Shown here piece by piece: positions 29,465 through 42,256 of a stretch of DNA of 64,000 bases. Within the stretch, counting starts at the first letter, position 1. The number at the start of each line of letters is the position of its first letter. The notes under the pieces were generated by a model. That model saw only the letters and a program-made list of their open reading frames with translations, ran no database searches and was not told the origin of the DNA. The DNA is from Ctena decussata (taxonomy: Eukaryota; Mollusca; Bivalvia; Lucinida; Lucinidae): assembly GCA_963989385.1 (NCBI GenBank), contig OZ022506.1:2211415-2275414 (forward strand), read 5' to 3'. A program made the position numbers and the translations under genes.

Positions 29465-29702
29465 TAAACAGCTAAGGTCAAGTTGGGATGGTCAGTTAAC
29501 CTAACCTCACTATTCCTGGGCAGGCTTAGACCTCCTAAGCGGTTAACCAGTACTAAGTGCACATAGTTTCGCCTGTAACTGACAACTGCCCTTCTTGAAT
29601 CAGCGGAAGGAGAAACAGAAGTATGTGGCCAGACTGGGTTTCTAACCCAGGGCCTCTGACTTATGAGTCAGGTGCTCTACCGATTGCGCTACGCGGCCCG
29701 GC
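29465..29702 (-). mobile_element. tRNA-derived SINE, family B
   Basis: On the minus strand the head ('tagcgcaatcggtagagc' as A box and 'gggttagaaaccc' as B box) is followed by a body of about 165 bp containing 'gcacttagtactggttaacc' and ending 'taccgtggatgataagc'. A second copy is at 57885-58140. The anticodon-arm region has a 5 bp stem with only a 6-base loop, so it is not a working tRNA gene. Confidence 0.85.
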
Positions 29703-29754
29703 GCATATTTTGGAAGGATGACAAGAAACACATATTCATATTTATATTGGAAGC

Positions 29755-29834
29755 CAAACACATACCAGCAGGCACATTGCCAAACACATACCAGCAGGCA
29801 CATTGCAAAACATATACCAACAGGCACATTGCAT
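29755..29834. repeat. 27 bp minisatellite, three copies
   Basis: 'cataccagcaggcacattgc' recurs three times with slight change. The small open frames are its by-product. Confidence 0.7.
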
Positions 29835-29939
29835 CGGGTGCGTAAATTTACTGGAAAGAACCGCAACGGACTGAATTACCGGAACGGACCCGTTTTCCCT
29901 ATCTTCAGTTGATATTTGTAATATTTTTATTAAATACAC

Positions 29940-30889
29940 ATTTATTTAATATTTAAACGTATTCTGTATGCCCTCTAGCGCAAAACCAATTAGAGATATC
30001 AGTCAAAATATTCTTTGAGCATTTTGCGCCATGACTAGGCCTCTTAATATCCCACGCATATGTGTTTCATATTAAATCATATAATCTTATACAAAAAAAA
30101 ATCGTGACATCATTATGACGTCACATGCCTACAGGGATATAACCGATATAACTGGTAAAATCTTTTCAGTGCTCGTTTTTTTCCAAGCCTTTTATTTTAC
30201 TTCTTGCCACCATGTGTGCGCTTGATAATCACAACATTGTCCGAGTTATTATCTTTGAAATGATATGAAAACTGATAGCTCTCCCGACCAAGACATAGGT
30301 ATTTTCTCTTTCTACGGTGTCTTCCCCTTGCAATTCCAAACTTATGTGAGTTTTTCTTAAGACTTGCCATGATAGTACACCCAACTTATTCAATATAAAC
30401 CAAATAAATGAGCAAAATTATTTCTTCATGTATTTTCAGTGATGGTCTGATTCTCGTTGGCCCTCATATGTGCACAGCCAAAAACACATGCACAAACACA
30501 TTTTATTATTTGTTATTATGTCTTTAGTGGACCACAAAATGGACAAAAGTTACCAATGACATTACAAATTTAATGAAAAAAGTGGTTTGAAAAAAATAAA
30601 AAATACGACCGCTACGTCATCAAAACAACGTTTGACAGGTCAGCTAGTGAACCTACAAGATGAAGATTTGAACAATCGTACGAACGATCAATCGTTTTTC
30701 ACACCTACCAATGTGTAAATAGGTCAGAATTCGGCAAATACTTGATGTAAACTTCACATCAGCCAAGGTCAGCTTCAGCAGCCAAGTTTTTCTAGTTTCT
30801 GTTTACGACCGAAGAGCATTTCCGCATAGAAGCAGAAATGCTTGCGCTAAAAAGTAATTCCAAAATAAATTTGTCATTTCATACATTTG
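29940..30889. other. Unassigned non-coding stretch
   Basis: No supported feature. Confidence 0.45.
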
Positions 30890-30985
30890 GGGAAGTCTCG
30901 GTAGCGTAATGGTTAAAGCTGACGTACATTGCAGTGCTAGGCGCTGTCGCCGCATCCGTGAGGGTTCAAACCCGGCCAGCGACAT
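30890..30985 (+). repeat. tRNA-like sequence (SINE head or decayed class II tRNA)
   Basis: An A-box-like 'ggtagcgtaatggttaaagc' and a good B box 'gggttcaaaccc' are about 55 bases apart, with partial acceptor pairing (gtc / gac) and several mismatches. The long gap suggests a variable arm or a SINE head. I do not call it a functional tRNA. Confidence 0.5.
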
Positions 30986-30999
30986 GTATAATATTTATA

Positions 31000-32540
31000 T
31001 TTTCAATCAAATTAGTTCGGTTATATTTTACGCGTAGGAATCTTAGTTAATCGAAGACGAAGCAAATGTAAACAAATACATGTGGACACGATTCTTTCCA
31101 AATATGACACGATACTAAAGCAAGAACGTTTAATCGATTATGTGTTAAAAGAGGGCTTTTGTATCGAAATTTTAGAAAGTGTTTCTTGATAGTTGGCTAA
31201 ATGTAAGATCTCATCGTAATTTTGTTCGAAAACTGGCATACCATGATTTTCCCAGTTTTCAAATATGGCCGCCTCCAGAAAGCATGAGGGTGGGCAAAAA
31301 AAATCTGGTTTTCCGTATTCGGTCGTTTTTTCACAATCAAAATTGGTAGGAGTCGGTAGTGAGTGGTATAAAATATTTGTGTGCATAGTTGTAACAAACT
31401 TTAAACCACTGTCAAAAGAGCTTTAATTTTTTTCCTTTCAAAAGTGAAAATCTTTGATAACTATTTTTTTATCAAAGGAAAACACAGTGTTCTGGTAAAT
31501 TAAATATTTTCAAACACAACCAAAATAACCTTAAGCACTTTTTCTGAGAATATGGATAAAATGGAGACAATCAGGGATATAATTTAGGTATTGGTATGAT
31601 GCAAATAATGGTCCTATTTTTTTTTCTTGCAACTGTGAAGAGGAACCTTAAAAAATGGTATAAAAGCATCTTTTGACCATCTTTTAGTTGTTTAACCGTC
31701 TGAGAACCGGCACCCAAATTTACCGTTTACGGGGGCAATCTTATTTTGGGCATATTCCAGTTTGATGTGCACAGGTTATATCATTTATACATATGTATGT
31801 AAAAACGTATTCAGTCAGAGTGACAATATGAGTTAGCACTGAAAAATTGGTAAAGATATAAATTACTATTTTTTAATTTAAAGAAATTTTATTTTGCTTA
31901 TGTACAAATCCTGAGAATTAATAGATAAACAACAACAACTAATAAGTGCAACCCAACAATTGTTATATGTGACAATATTTCTCAGACAAGTAGAACAACT
32001 GACCTTGACCGATAAGTTATTAAAAGAAAGTTAGGCTTGATTTGTCAGACTAACTGTCTTTAACTTGTCGGTCAAGGTCAAAGATTTATTTCAGTTGTCG
32101 GGCAAGGGCAAAGATTTTTTGACTCATTTTTATATCAGTTAAATCTGCTACAACAAATTTGATTTTGTTCGATACATTTACTTTATGTAATGCTATTTAT
32201 TAATAGGTTTCAACATTTTCCTAAAATGGTTTATTAGTCTAGATTTCTTTCAGTAATTTGTCAGTCGATATCAAAGATTAATTTCTATTGCTAAATTTCT
32301 ATATCTAAATTTAAACTGTTTGGAATGAGACGAAATTAGGCCGTAAACAAAATATTGACAAAAACGTTGCTGGAAAAAATCTGACACAAGTAGGTCACAA
32401 TCAAATATTTTTTTCCTGATTCAGCTTGTCTGTCAAGGTCAAAGAATTGTTTGAAATAACTTTATGTCAGTTATCAAAATAAACTATTAATTGGCAAATG
32501 TTTTATGCGACAAATGATTTTTTGATCAAAAAAAAAAATG
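31000..32540. other. AT-rich non-coding DNA with short repeated phrases
   Basis: 'cggtcaaggtcaaagattt' variants occur at about 32070, 32098 and 32430, and in the opposite sense at about 32003. No gene is visible. Confidence 0.5.
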
Positions 32541-32544
32541 CCAT

Positions 32545-32625
32545 GATGAGTCTTGAACCTGGATCGCATGTTTACAAGGCCACGCACATTGCCACTACAC
32601 TACCGCCGCTGAGGGTTTACCCCCG
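32545..32625 (-). repeat. tRNA-like SINE head fragment
   Basis: On the minus strand 'ggtagtgtagtggcaatgtg' resembles an A box and 'aggttcaagact' a B box, about 40 bases apart. It is probably the head of a SINE; no body family was recognised. Confidence 0.45.
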
Positions 32626-32995
32626 ATGATCTGAATTAGTTAATGTCAAATGTTCAATATACAGCTGTTGTCATACTCACATCGGGCTGTGTTTTAACTT
32701 TAATAAAATATTTTACATGTAAACCTGATCATCTGACCCGATAAAAAGTATTCAGCAACCGATGTTGAAATGTAATATTCACATTTACGCAATTATTAGC
32801 CTGCTCGATGTCCGACAGTCAAAAGGCTTCCATGATGAAATATAGGAAAATAATTGAAATTAACATTGTGTGTTGTGACTCAGATACTTAAGAACAATTA
32901 TTTACTAACAGAAATGAAATAATATTATTATACGGTAATAATAATAATTCTCAGAACAATTGCAACTTTGTCTATAGAATATATGACCGCCATTG

Positions 32996-33105
32996 TGTGG
33001 ATTAGGATTCTTATCGGCACGACCGTCTTGCGGATAAGAATTCTTATTGGCAAGACCGTCGTGCCGATAAGGATTCTTATCCGCAAGACGGTCGTGCCGA
33101 TAGTC
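32996..33105. repeat. 33 bp palindromic-module repeat, second locus
   Basis: Same family as 17568-17721 (alternating 'gataagaatycttat' and 'ggcaagacsgtcgtgc'-like modules). Here strand-switched copies make the whole block nearly palindromic. Confidence 0.75.
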
Positions 33106-33357
33106 ACTCCTAAAACCACAAGGCACATTGATTCGGCCTATAGCTCATTCGGGCCCGTCCGGATTTGTTAAGGCCTACTTAATCTCCAACGAGCTAACAA
33201 GACTGTAAAATTCAAGGAATCAAACCACTTTGTATTAATGATCTTTTATGAACTGAGGCACATATTTTGTACACACACCAGTCACCAGCAGGTGGTACGT
33301 TAATTCACTGGATCAGGCCAAATCACTGTATATTGGACCCAAATTTTATCATATACA

Positions 33358-33550
33358 GTGTTTCCCCTAAAGCAGAATGGCGGGGCGCCACACCCTGCCC
33401 TTCTTTGGTCCCGCCCTCCTGCCCGAAAAATATCAGTATCCAGCTCCTTTTCCCGCGCTGCTATTGTGATTCGGTTACGCTGATCCTATACCTGAAAAAA
33501 CTGACCGCTCAAGTCAATCGATAATCTATACAGATGCTCATCAATAAACA
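33358..33550. mobile_element. End fragment of a CAGTGTTTCCCC-type element
   Basis: CAGTGTTTCCCC at 33358 is the same terminus as in the element at 45469-46776 and the fragments near 42730-42897 and 52857. No partner end is close, so it is a fragment or a single end. Confidence 0.45.
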
Positions 33551-33554
33551 CCAA

Positions 33555-33774
33555 CAGGGATTTTGCTAAGGACTGAATGACAGGTGGTCCACAGGACCAA
33601 CTTCTCCACAATTTAAGTGGTCCTCCTGATGTTTCGGCTATTCTTTGTTATCATGTGTTTTCATTTAATTTCAAAATCACTTGGTCTGCAGGACCAGCTA
33701 CCAAAGACATCAACTGGTCATGCCCAAAAATCACTGGTCCAGGACCAACAGACTTATGGTTAATGAAACCCCTG
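33555..33774. mobile_element. 220 bp MITE, CAGGG termini, TSD CACCAA
   Basis: The left end is CAGGGATTTTGCTAAG; the right end as reverse complement is CAGGGGTTTCATTAAC. CACCAA flanks both sides (33549-33554 and 33775-33780). The interior has repeated 'tggtcc' / 'ggacca' words. A 6 bp duplication with CAGGG ends suggests a hAT-like origin. Confidence 0.75.
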
Positions 33775-35599
33775 CACCAATTACAGTGATTAATCAGTGT
33801 CAATAACAATTATCACTTCGCTAATACCCCGACCAACATGTGTTGATTGTAGTGGAAAATGTATACACACGCTGGTTACCGGTTTGGAATGTATCAAAGG
33901 CATATCGTACATGGGATGGTAACCAGGGCAATAAACAAAAGCGTATAAGTGACCAGTCTGTTCTGACAGTGAGCAGCCGGGTAGCACTGTTAAACTTGCG
34001 TCATGGTATTCTGCCACCTTCGATAATGACACGGGTGCAGCTGAGTCTGTGTCATTCGCCGAATCAATATTTCACCAGGGTGCAGCTGGCCGCATCAATA
34101 ATTTTAACCATTTTGTGCATGTTGCGCACACTACTATGAAATTCGAGGCCTAAGGCATGTACGACAATGCATTTATTAGCTCACCTGAGCCGAAGGCTCA
34201 CAGGTGAGCTTATAGTATAGGCAGGCGTCCGTCCGTCGTCCGTCGTCCGTCCGTCGTCCGTCAATATTTTCAATAGACATCTCCTCTGAAACTACAAGGC
34301 CCATTGTTACCAAATTTCATATATAGCATCTATAGGCAGGGGGAACCAATAATACTGTTTTTTATCCAAATCGCTCAGAACTTTGGTTGCTATGGCAACT
34401 TAAAGTTTCCATTGACTTGTATGGGAAAAATTGAAAATTTGCATTTATTGCTATGTCACTGCAGATATTTTGACAAAACTTTTTTAGAAATGTTCCTTGA
34501 GTAGTCCTCTATCAACCACATGAAATTTATGTAAATTGCACAATTAGGCTGGTTGCCATGGCAACCGAAAGGTTAAAAATAGAAAAGATATTCAAAAATC
34601 ATCTCCTCAGAAACTGTACAACCAATAAAGCTCAAACTTCACAGAAAGGATATAGGTACTACCGTCTATAAAAATACTGTTTTTCTTGACAATTGCTGCA
34701 GCAGTTTGGTTGCTATGGCAACTTAAAGTTGCCATTGACTTATAATGGGAAAATTGAAAATTTGCATTTATTGCTATTTGACTGCAGATATTTTGACAAA
34801 ACTTTTACAGAAATGTTCCTTGAGTAGTCCTCTATCAACCACATGAAATTTATATAAATTGCACAATTAGGTTGGTTGCCATGGCAACCGAATGGTTAAA
34901 AATAGAAAATATATTCAAAAATCATCTCCTCAGAAACTATACAACCAATAAAGCTCAAACTTCACAGAAAGGATCTAGGTACTACCGTCTATAAAATTAC
35001 TGTTTTTCTTGGCAATTGCTCCAGCAGTTTGGTTGCTATGGCAACTTAAAGTTGCCATTGACTTATAATGGGAAAATTGAAAATTTGCATTTATTGCTAT
35101 GTGACTGCAGATATTTTGACAAAACTTTTACAGAAATGTTCCTTGAGTAGTCCTCTATCAACCACATGAAATTTATATAAATTGCACAATTTGACTGATT
35201 GCCATTGCAACCGAATGGTTAAAAATAGAAAAAAAATAAAAATATCATTTTTGCAGAAACTATGTGGCCGATAAAGCTCAAACTTTACAGAACGGATCTT
35301 TGTACAATCCTCTATAGAATTACAGTTTTTTATGGCAATTGCTTCAGCGGATAGGTTGGTATGACAACTTATAGTTTCCATTGAAATATAATGGGAAAAA
35401 TGGAAAGCTGCAGTTTTTGCTATCTCCCTGCAGTTATTTTTGGATTTTTTATCTACAGAAATGTTGCTTGAGTAGTCCTCTATGATTCCTATTAATTTTG
35501 TCCAAATTGCCAAATTTGATTTGTTGCCATGGCAATATTAAGGAAATTTTTTTGAAAAAAATATTTAAAAATCTTTTCCTCAAAAACCATATAGGGGGA

Positions 35600-36689
35600 C
35601 AGGGCTCTCACACCCCTTTTTGGGAATGGGGCCGGGGCCTTTAGAATTGGGAAAAATAGCGTCGTTTTGTCTAAAATTGGGAAAATTTTCATTGTTTTAT
35701 GTGTGAAGTTTTCATTGTCAGACCAACACAACTTACATACGGTATTGTTATATTTTCAAAGGAATCCAGTCAGTATAAGCAGACATAGATCTAGCAGATA
35801 GTGATTCATAATAACTTTATCAAATAGTTGGGATATTAGATAACAAAACTATTTGTGTGTGTTGAGTTTTTCTTTCTTTCCTTTGAACTGGCAACTTCCC
35901 TATCTTGCCACTCTCAAATTGGAGACAAGACTGGGACCTAGAAAAAAAATGTTTCAATATAACAACAGTATAACACTCTAGGTTTGAAGCATCTGTGAAC
36001 TTAAGCATAATGTGAAGTTGAGAGAAAGTGGACTGTCACAATGCAGAACATGACAAAACTTTCAGTTCTGCAAGTACAAAACATCCACGGTATGTCACTA
36101 TCACTTTACTTACTCTTGGATGTCCCGGTAATCCTGTTTATGATTTTGAATATGGCCGAAAATGTCTGTGAAAATCGATTCAGGTATGAAACACAAATTC
36201 AGCAGAATCATCCACAATAGGTGAAAACTCCGATCAAATTTTAGCATTGGAAGGCTTTAAATTAAAGAATAAGTCAAAATATTGTTCACCACAACAATAT
36301 TGGCCCTTGAAGCAAAGAAAATATTAACATATTGCAGCGAAAATCGCTAGGCTATTCGCCCTCTAATGCAAGGGAAGTAACTCTAAGAGTACATTGACTA
36401 ACTCTAACAGTACATGATAAAACCCGGTACCACTTTCCAGTAACAAAACATGACGATCGTGATTGAAAATGTAATCGCTTCCCGATTTTTAAAGTTATAA
36501 ATTATGGTTACCTTATTAGTTTTAGGTGGTTTTTAATACATTTTGCATTGATGCAACTGCAGTATTCTTGGACCAAACAGGCTTAGTCAGATTGGGAATT
36601 TTTCGTCTGGAATTGGGAAAAAAACATACGTTTTGGCATTGGGAATGGGGCCGAATTTCGGCCCCAAATTTCGGTGATCGAGAGCCCTG
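35600..36689. mobile_element. CAGGGCTCTC-terminated element, TSD GGGGA
   Basis: The termini CAGGGCTCTC and GAGAGCCCTG are exact complements; the sub-termini share 'ttgggaatggggcc' words. GGGGA flanks both sides (35595-35599 and 36690-36694). It interrupts a 322 bp tandem unit. No transposase is seen. Confidence 0.75.
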
Positions 36690-37118
36690 GGGGATGAAGC
36701 TGATTCTTTGCATGCATGTTCATGACATTAGCCACCACGTAAATATTGTTTTTATTATTGTTGCCCACATGGTTTCATTACTATGGCATTTTAAAGTTTC
36801 CATAGACTTGTATTGGGAAAAGTGCAAATTGGCATTTATTTCTGTGTTACTGCAATATTTAGGCAAAAAGTTTTACAAACATGTTTTTTTTTTTTTTATT
36901 GTAACTAGTGTGGTAGTTACCTCCCCTAAACCTACGCAATGGCTGCGCTTATAGGTGAGGCACCCAGTAAATCCGACACACAATATTTTCTGCGCGGGCT
37001 ACTGCGCATTCTCAACGCGCAGATTATAAAAATCGTCTGCTAGAAGTACAACAATGCAGACAAAACCGTGGTTTATCAATAAGGGGCCTTGTAAGAAACA
37101 TAGATATTCGTCTTGTTA

Positions 37119-38001
37119 GGGACGAGTCATTTATAGTCAGGTGGGGGGGCCGGGTACATTTAGGGGGGTCGTAATTTTTTTTTGTGATGTACTGGGGGGG
37201 TCGGAAATAAAAAAGCCATGGAGCAGGGGGGGTCATATATTTTATTCGGCATATTGGGGGGGTCAGAATTCTTCCATCAGTCTTCTTTCTTTTAAAAAGT
37301 CTCAGCTTCTGGGGGGCAAAGCCCCCCAGACCCCCCATTACTTATATTCTTGTAAACTTAAACTCAATCTTAGAAACATTTATAGAATTGACACACAAAA
37401 CTTAGGCACTTCATATCAAAAAAAGATATTTTTCATAAATTTGCTAGTAAGACAGTATGCAATTGTCTATAAAATCATGTCGAGCAGATGATTTTGTTCT
37501 GGATTAAATTTAATGCCTGCATTTGTGATATCAGCTCTTCAGTTGCCTTGTCATCACCGAAGCTATTATGGCTTCTGGGGGCTGTGCCCCCAGACCCCCA
37601 CATTCATTACTATTATTAACAGTCTTATTGAACATTCAAAAACAGATTTCTGGATGGCCATATGCAAGAAGGAAAGTGAAAAATATCAAAATATGCAGAC
37701 AAAATCTAAAGACCATTAACCTGCATGATTTATTAACCTGTCAAAGTAAGAAAATGTTCTTTGTGTTTCAAACAGGATGGATTAAGGTCAGTCTGACTTA
37801 AAAAAAAGTAATACAGTATGTGGCTGAAGGGTAGCTGGGGAGTTGGGATGGTGGGGGGGGGGGGTCATTAACTTTTTTGTCACCTATCTGGGGGGGTCAG
37901 AAAAAAAATTCTGGTGAGACTGGGGGGGGGGTCGGAAAAACTTTGGGGACTCGTATGAAAATGTACCCGACCCCCCCACCTGATAATAAATGACTCGTCC
38001 C
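37119..38001. mobile_element. PIF/Harbinger-like MITE, TSD TTA
   Basis: Terminal inverted repeats of about 42 bp start GGGACGAGTCATTTATA and include a long G run (C run on the right). TTA flanks both sides (37116-37118 and 38002-38004). A 3 bp TTA duplication with GGG ends is the PIF/Harbinger pattern. The interior has the self-complementary 'tggggggcaaagccccccag' near 37312 and a variant near 37578. Confidence 0.8.
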
Positions 38002-38302
38002 TTAGAACTTAGAAGAATCAGATTAGCACGGGTTACACTATGTGACCATACCCTCCATTCTTTCGTAATAATTTTGTGGTGGTTTGCACAGGTTGGGTGA
38101 CTCTACAATATTATTAAACCATTGATACCATGACGTTAAGCCACTTTTTCGCGTTGCGACCCGATTAACAGGTGTTGATACACTTCAGAGTTTTGTAGCA
38201 AATGTCAGTTGTTAAGTTATTTATGAGGTCTAATTAATCGGTATAGTTTAAACTTTGAACTGTTATTTTATGAAGTTGGAATGGAATGGACAAATAGAAT
38301 CT

Positions 38303-38441
38303 ATCATTGGTCTCCGATGCGGACAGGGAAATCCCAACCCGAGGGCATATGGGTGTGTCGGAAACGAGGCTTGCCGAGTTTCCGACACACCCCTTGTGCC
38401 CGAGGGTTGGGGTTTCCCTGTCCGCATCGGAGACCAATGAT
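38303..38441. repeat. 139 bp hairpin with 63 bp arms
   Basis: 'atcattggtctccgatgcgg' at 38303 is mirrored by its complement ending at 38441; the loop is 'gaggcttgccgag'. Near-perfect pairing implies a young event or selection on the pairing. Both strands stay open as a consequence. Confidence 0.85.
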
Positions 38442-38444
38442 TGA

Positions 38445-39720
38445 TTATTTTTCTTACCTACGATAACATTTATTTTTCAAAATGAACAGGGAACTATTAT
38501 TTCATGCGAACGTGTACAAACATAAGTAGTACAACCGCGTCAGCCACGTGGCTTCTGAACTGAACAAACATGTAAAAACTAGGTCCTTGACAAATCTGCA
38601 TTTATGGAATTTCTATGTGAAATTCATATTAAAGACCAAATATTGTATTGAGACGACTACAGTAATCGCGTGTATGACGTTAATTGTGACGTAACGTCTA
38701 CGTTATTTCAAACGTCAGTTGGTAACGTCTTCAAAATGGCGGCACCCTCGACAGTGTTTGTCACGGTGAAACATTGACTATTTCGGGTTTGTTCCCGACT
38801 TTAAGACATAGAAACAGATACTAATGGACTGATAAGGAATTAATTACATTTTTGGGGGATTTTATTGATGTGGAAACGCTGGCAAATCATCCCTCAAAGA
38901 ATCGCCAAGCCGGGCGCACCGGATTTCAATGAGCGTGTAGGTGATTTACAGAATTCAAGCTTGTGTGAGCTGTCCCAGCCAATGGGCGAGACAGAATTTT
39001 CCAGCACCGCTAAAAATAGAACAAACTCTGTCTAGTAGGTAAGAAAATGTTCTCCACTTCATTCCATGGATTTGGGATGGCATTTAGTTGGTTTGCCCTC
39101 AAGGCGATAAATTCCGTTCAGTACGAGTAACACCCCAAGCTCTGGGGACATACTGTAGCCCCGGACTGTAGCCATTGGAATGTTGATTATCTCATCCATT
39201 CCATTCCATGTTTTAAACTATGACCCGCTATCTTATGTAGCATGAATATTTTACGTTTCTATGGCAGTTAAGAAATATTAAATTCAAAACTATAATCATT
39301 AATTAATTAAAATCAAAGCTACAAAACAGTTAAAAGTGCCAAAATTTTCTATCAGCTCAGTAAAATGAAACAAGATCAACCATGGATATAGGCCTATAAA
39401 AGAAAAGCACATTTCTCATGTTTTCAGTTCGTGTCCTAATATGATATCTCTCAGCGGTAATGCTAGTGAGTGATTCTAAAAATACGGCAGTTACGCGATA
39501 GCTGGAGAAAAACCATCCGCGGTGATGTTCGGTTTTCTTCGCTGGAGGTTTATAAAATGTCTGATTACTGGGTGTATGACCTCAAATCTTGTTGGTCATA
39601 TATGATAAGACTATATTGTAACTTCATCAAACTTGCTAATATTTACAAGGACAAGCATAACAACTCAGTCAAAGTTGAAATTAGTCCGAATTGTACAACT
39701 TACTTCAGTGTTTCTTACTC
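38445..39720. other. Unassigned stretch; CRE-like words and a short ATG frame
   Basis: Around 38675-38780 there are several 'tgacgt' / 'acgtca' words followed by 'caaaatggcggcaccctc', which starts a 13-codon frame. It may be a decayed promoter/first-exon copy or chance. Nothing else is seen. Confidence 0.25.
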
Positions 39721-39958
39721 TTGAGTGCTCAGGATGAATGGACTCAGGTGAGCTACAGGACCAATGGTCCTCTGGTTCAGTATTGTTTCTTTCGATAAAC
39801 ATGTCAAATACGTAATTTACAGTCATCACAAATATCAATCATGAGGAATTTACGTAGGCTTATCAGATTATACTTCCATGGAATCATCACCTGTGCCAGT
39901 AATTTCTGTTTTCTGAAAGTCGGTTCGTTCATTTTAAGAATACTTTCCCGCGTTTTTA

Positions 39959-41777
39959 GCTCACCCGAGCACGAAGAAGTGTTCAAGGTGAGGTATTGTG
40001 ATCGGTCTTTGTCCGTCGTCCGTAGTGCGTCCGTCGTCAACTTTTGCTTTAAACGACTTCTTCTCCAAAACTGCTGGATGGATTTTGAAATAATTATACA
40101 GAAATGTTCCTTGGGGGACTCTTTACCAAAATTGCTCAAACGGTTCCGCTCCGCTGAATAATATGGCCACCAGAGCTAAAAATAGAAAAACCTTTAAACG
40201 ACTTCTCCTCCAAAACTGCTGGGCAGATTTTGAAATAATTTCACAGAAATGTTCCTTAGGAGGCCCTTGACCAAAATTGCTCAAACGGTTCTGCTCCGCT
40301 GAACAATATGGCCGCCAGAGCTAAAAATAGAAAAACCTTTAAACGACTTCTCCTCCAAAACTGCTTGGCAGATTTTGAAGTAATTTCACAGAAATGTTTC
40401 TCAGGAGACCCTTAACCAAAATTGCTCAAACGGTTCCACTCCCCTGAACAAAATGGCCGCCAGAGCTAAAAATACAAAAACATTTTAACGACTTCGCTTC
40501 CAAAACTGCTGGGCAGATTTTGAAATAATTTCGCAGAAATGTTTCTTTGGAAACCCTCTACCAAAATTACTAAAACGGTTCCGCTCAGCTGAACAAAATG
40601 GCTGCCAGAGCTAAAAATAGAAAAACCTTTAAACGACTTCGCCTCCAAAACTGCTGGGCAGATTTTGAAATAATTTCACAGAAATGTATTATGTTCCCTA
40701 GGAGCCCTGCTACCAAAAGTGCTCTACCGGTTCCACTCCGCTGAACAATATGGCCGCCAGACCTAAAAATAGAAAAACCTTTGAACGACTTGGCCTCCAA
40801 AACTGCTTGGAAGATTTTGAAATAATTTCACAGAAATGTTCCCTAGGAGACCCTCTACCAAAATTGCTGAAATGGTTCAGCTCTGTTGAACAAAATGGCC
40901 AAAATAGCTAAATATAGTAAAAACCTTTAAACGACATCTCCTCTAAAGCCAATGACTCGATTTCAAAATAATTTCACAGAAGTGTTTGACTCATGGTTCT
41001 AAACAAAAATTGCTGAAACGGTTCCACTCCACTGTACAAAATGGCCGCCAGAGCTAAAAATAGAAATTAATCATAGAATGACTCAGAGGGCACAGTTACG
41101 ATCCAATCATCATGAAACTTGGTCAGAATGTTTATCTTAATAAAATCTAGACCAACTTTGATACTGGGTCATGTGGGGTCAAAAACTAGGTCACTAGGTC
41201 AAATCTTAGAAAAACGTTGTGGACACTCTTGAGGGCACAGTTATGATATAATCTACATGAAACTTTGTCAGAATGTTTATTTTTATGAAATCTAGACCTG
41301 ATTTGAAACTGGGCCATGTCAGGTCAAAAACTAGATCACTAGGTCAGTTCTTAGAAAAACCATGTGAACGCTTTAGAGGACACAGTTTTGTTCTAATCTT
41401 CATGAGACTTTGTCAAAATGTTTATCTCCTACAAATCTGGACCAAGGGTGCAACTTAGTCATGTCAGGTCAAAAACTAGGTCAAACCTTAGAAAAACATT
41501 GTTTACACTCTAGAGGGCACAGTTTTGATCCGATGTTCATGAAACTTTGCAGAATGTTTATATCCAAGAAATCTAGACCAGGTTTGAAACTGGGTCATGT
41601 GGGGTCAAAAACAAGGTCGTTAGGTTAAATCTTATAAAAGCCTTAGGTACACAATAAAGGGTTCATTTTCCATTGAATCTTTGTGAAACACTGTCTGTTG
41701 GATGTATGGATGTTTCTGAGGTTAAGTTCACAGGATACTCAGGTGAGCGATCCAGGGCCATCATGGCCCTCTTGTTC
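39959..41777 (+). mobile_element. Tandem-core element, 144 bp then about 150 bp units
   Basis: The start 'tttagctcacccgagcacg' with an imperfect hairpin is followed by gtccgtcgtccg. Seven to eight units of about 144 bp follow ('cgacttctcctccaaaactg', 40060-41070), then units of the 'aactaggtcactaggtcaa' family (41090-41650). It ends 'ctcaggtgagcgatccaggg' plus the palindrome GGGCCATCATGGCCC and 'tcttgtt'. The start and end words recur in the next two elements, which defines the family. Confidence 0.75.
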
Positions 41778-42256
41778 TATATTTCCCACTGATTCAGACG
41801 TACTGCTGTGAAACGAGAAACAGTGAATTTATAAATAGAATCTTGGGAAATCCGTAATGTTCAGCATCTCAACAGCTGCCAACACGAACGAATTTGTCGA
41901 TTTACAAATTTACTGATGCAGATTTGGAATTATAGGCGTTCTTAATCTGATATGCAAGTAAAATAGAAAGGTCTTATGGCAGGTATGTTCATTCAAGTGT
42001 AGAATTAAACTCGATTTTGAGATAGACAGATTTTTAGCTTTAACAAGCATCAGCTTAGGTCAAAATCACTAGAACAAATCAGACCCATCATCCGAGGTGC
42101 AATTTTGGATGTGTACACTGAAGGTTAGGGAAAAGTGGAGAGGGAATGATGGCTGGAGAATGCCAGATTGTTTATTTTTTAGCAAAATTTTCAGCAATGG
42201 ACTGGACAGCACCAACATAGTACTGTTGAATTATACTAAATATTAAACTTATAATA

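Larger units (their letters stand above)
34176..39775 (+). mobile_element. Tandem-core element with terminal hairpins, twice interrupted
   Basis: It starts with a hairpin (GCTCACCTGAGCC paired with GGCTCACAGGTGAGC, about 34180-34212), then (CGTCCGTCGTC)n to about 34262. Four units of about 322 bp follow ('ggttgctatggcaactt' near 34385, 34707, 35029, 35345). It probably ends near 39775 with 'ctcaggtgagc' and a small hairpin 'aggaccaatggtcct'. A 1.1 kb element sits in the fourth unit (35600-36689); a unit remnant resumes at 36690-36955. Another element sits at 37119-38001. Whether one element really spans the whole stretch is uncertain, because 38005-39720 shows no tandem unit. Confidence 0.55.

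Noticed and set aside
29625..29702. tRNA gene on the minus strand
   Set aside because: A and B boxes are good, but the anticodon arm has a 6-base loop and the sequence continues into a SINE body shared with 57885-58140.
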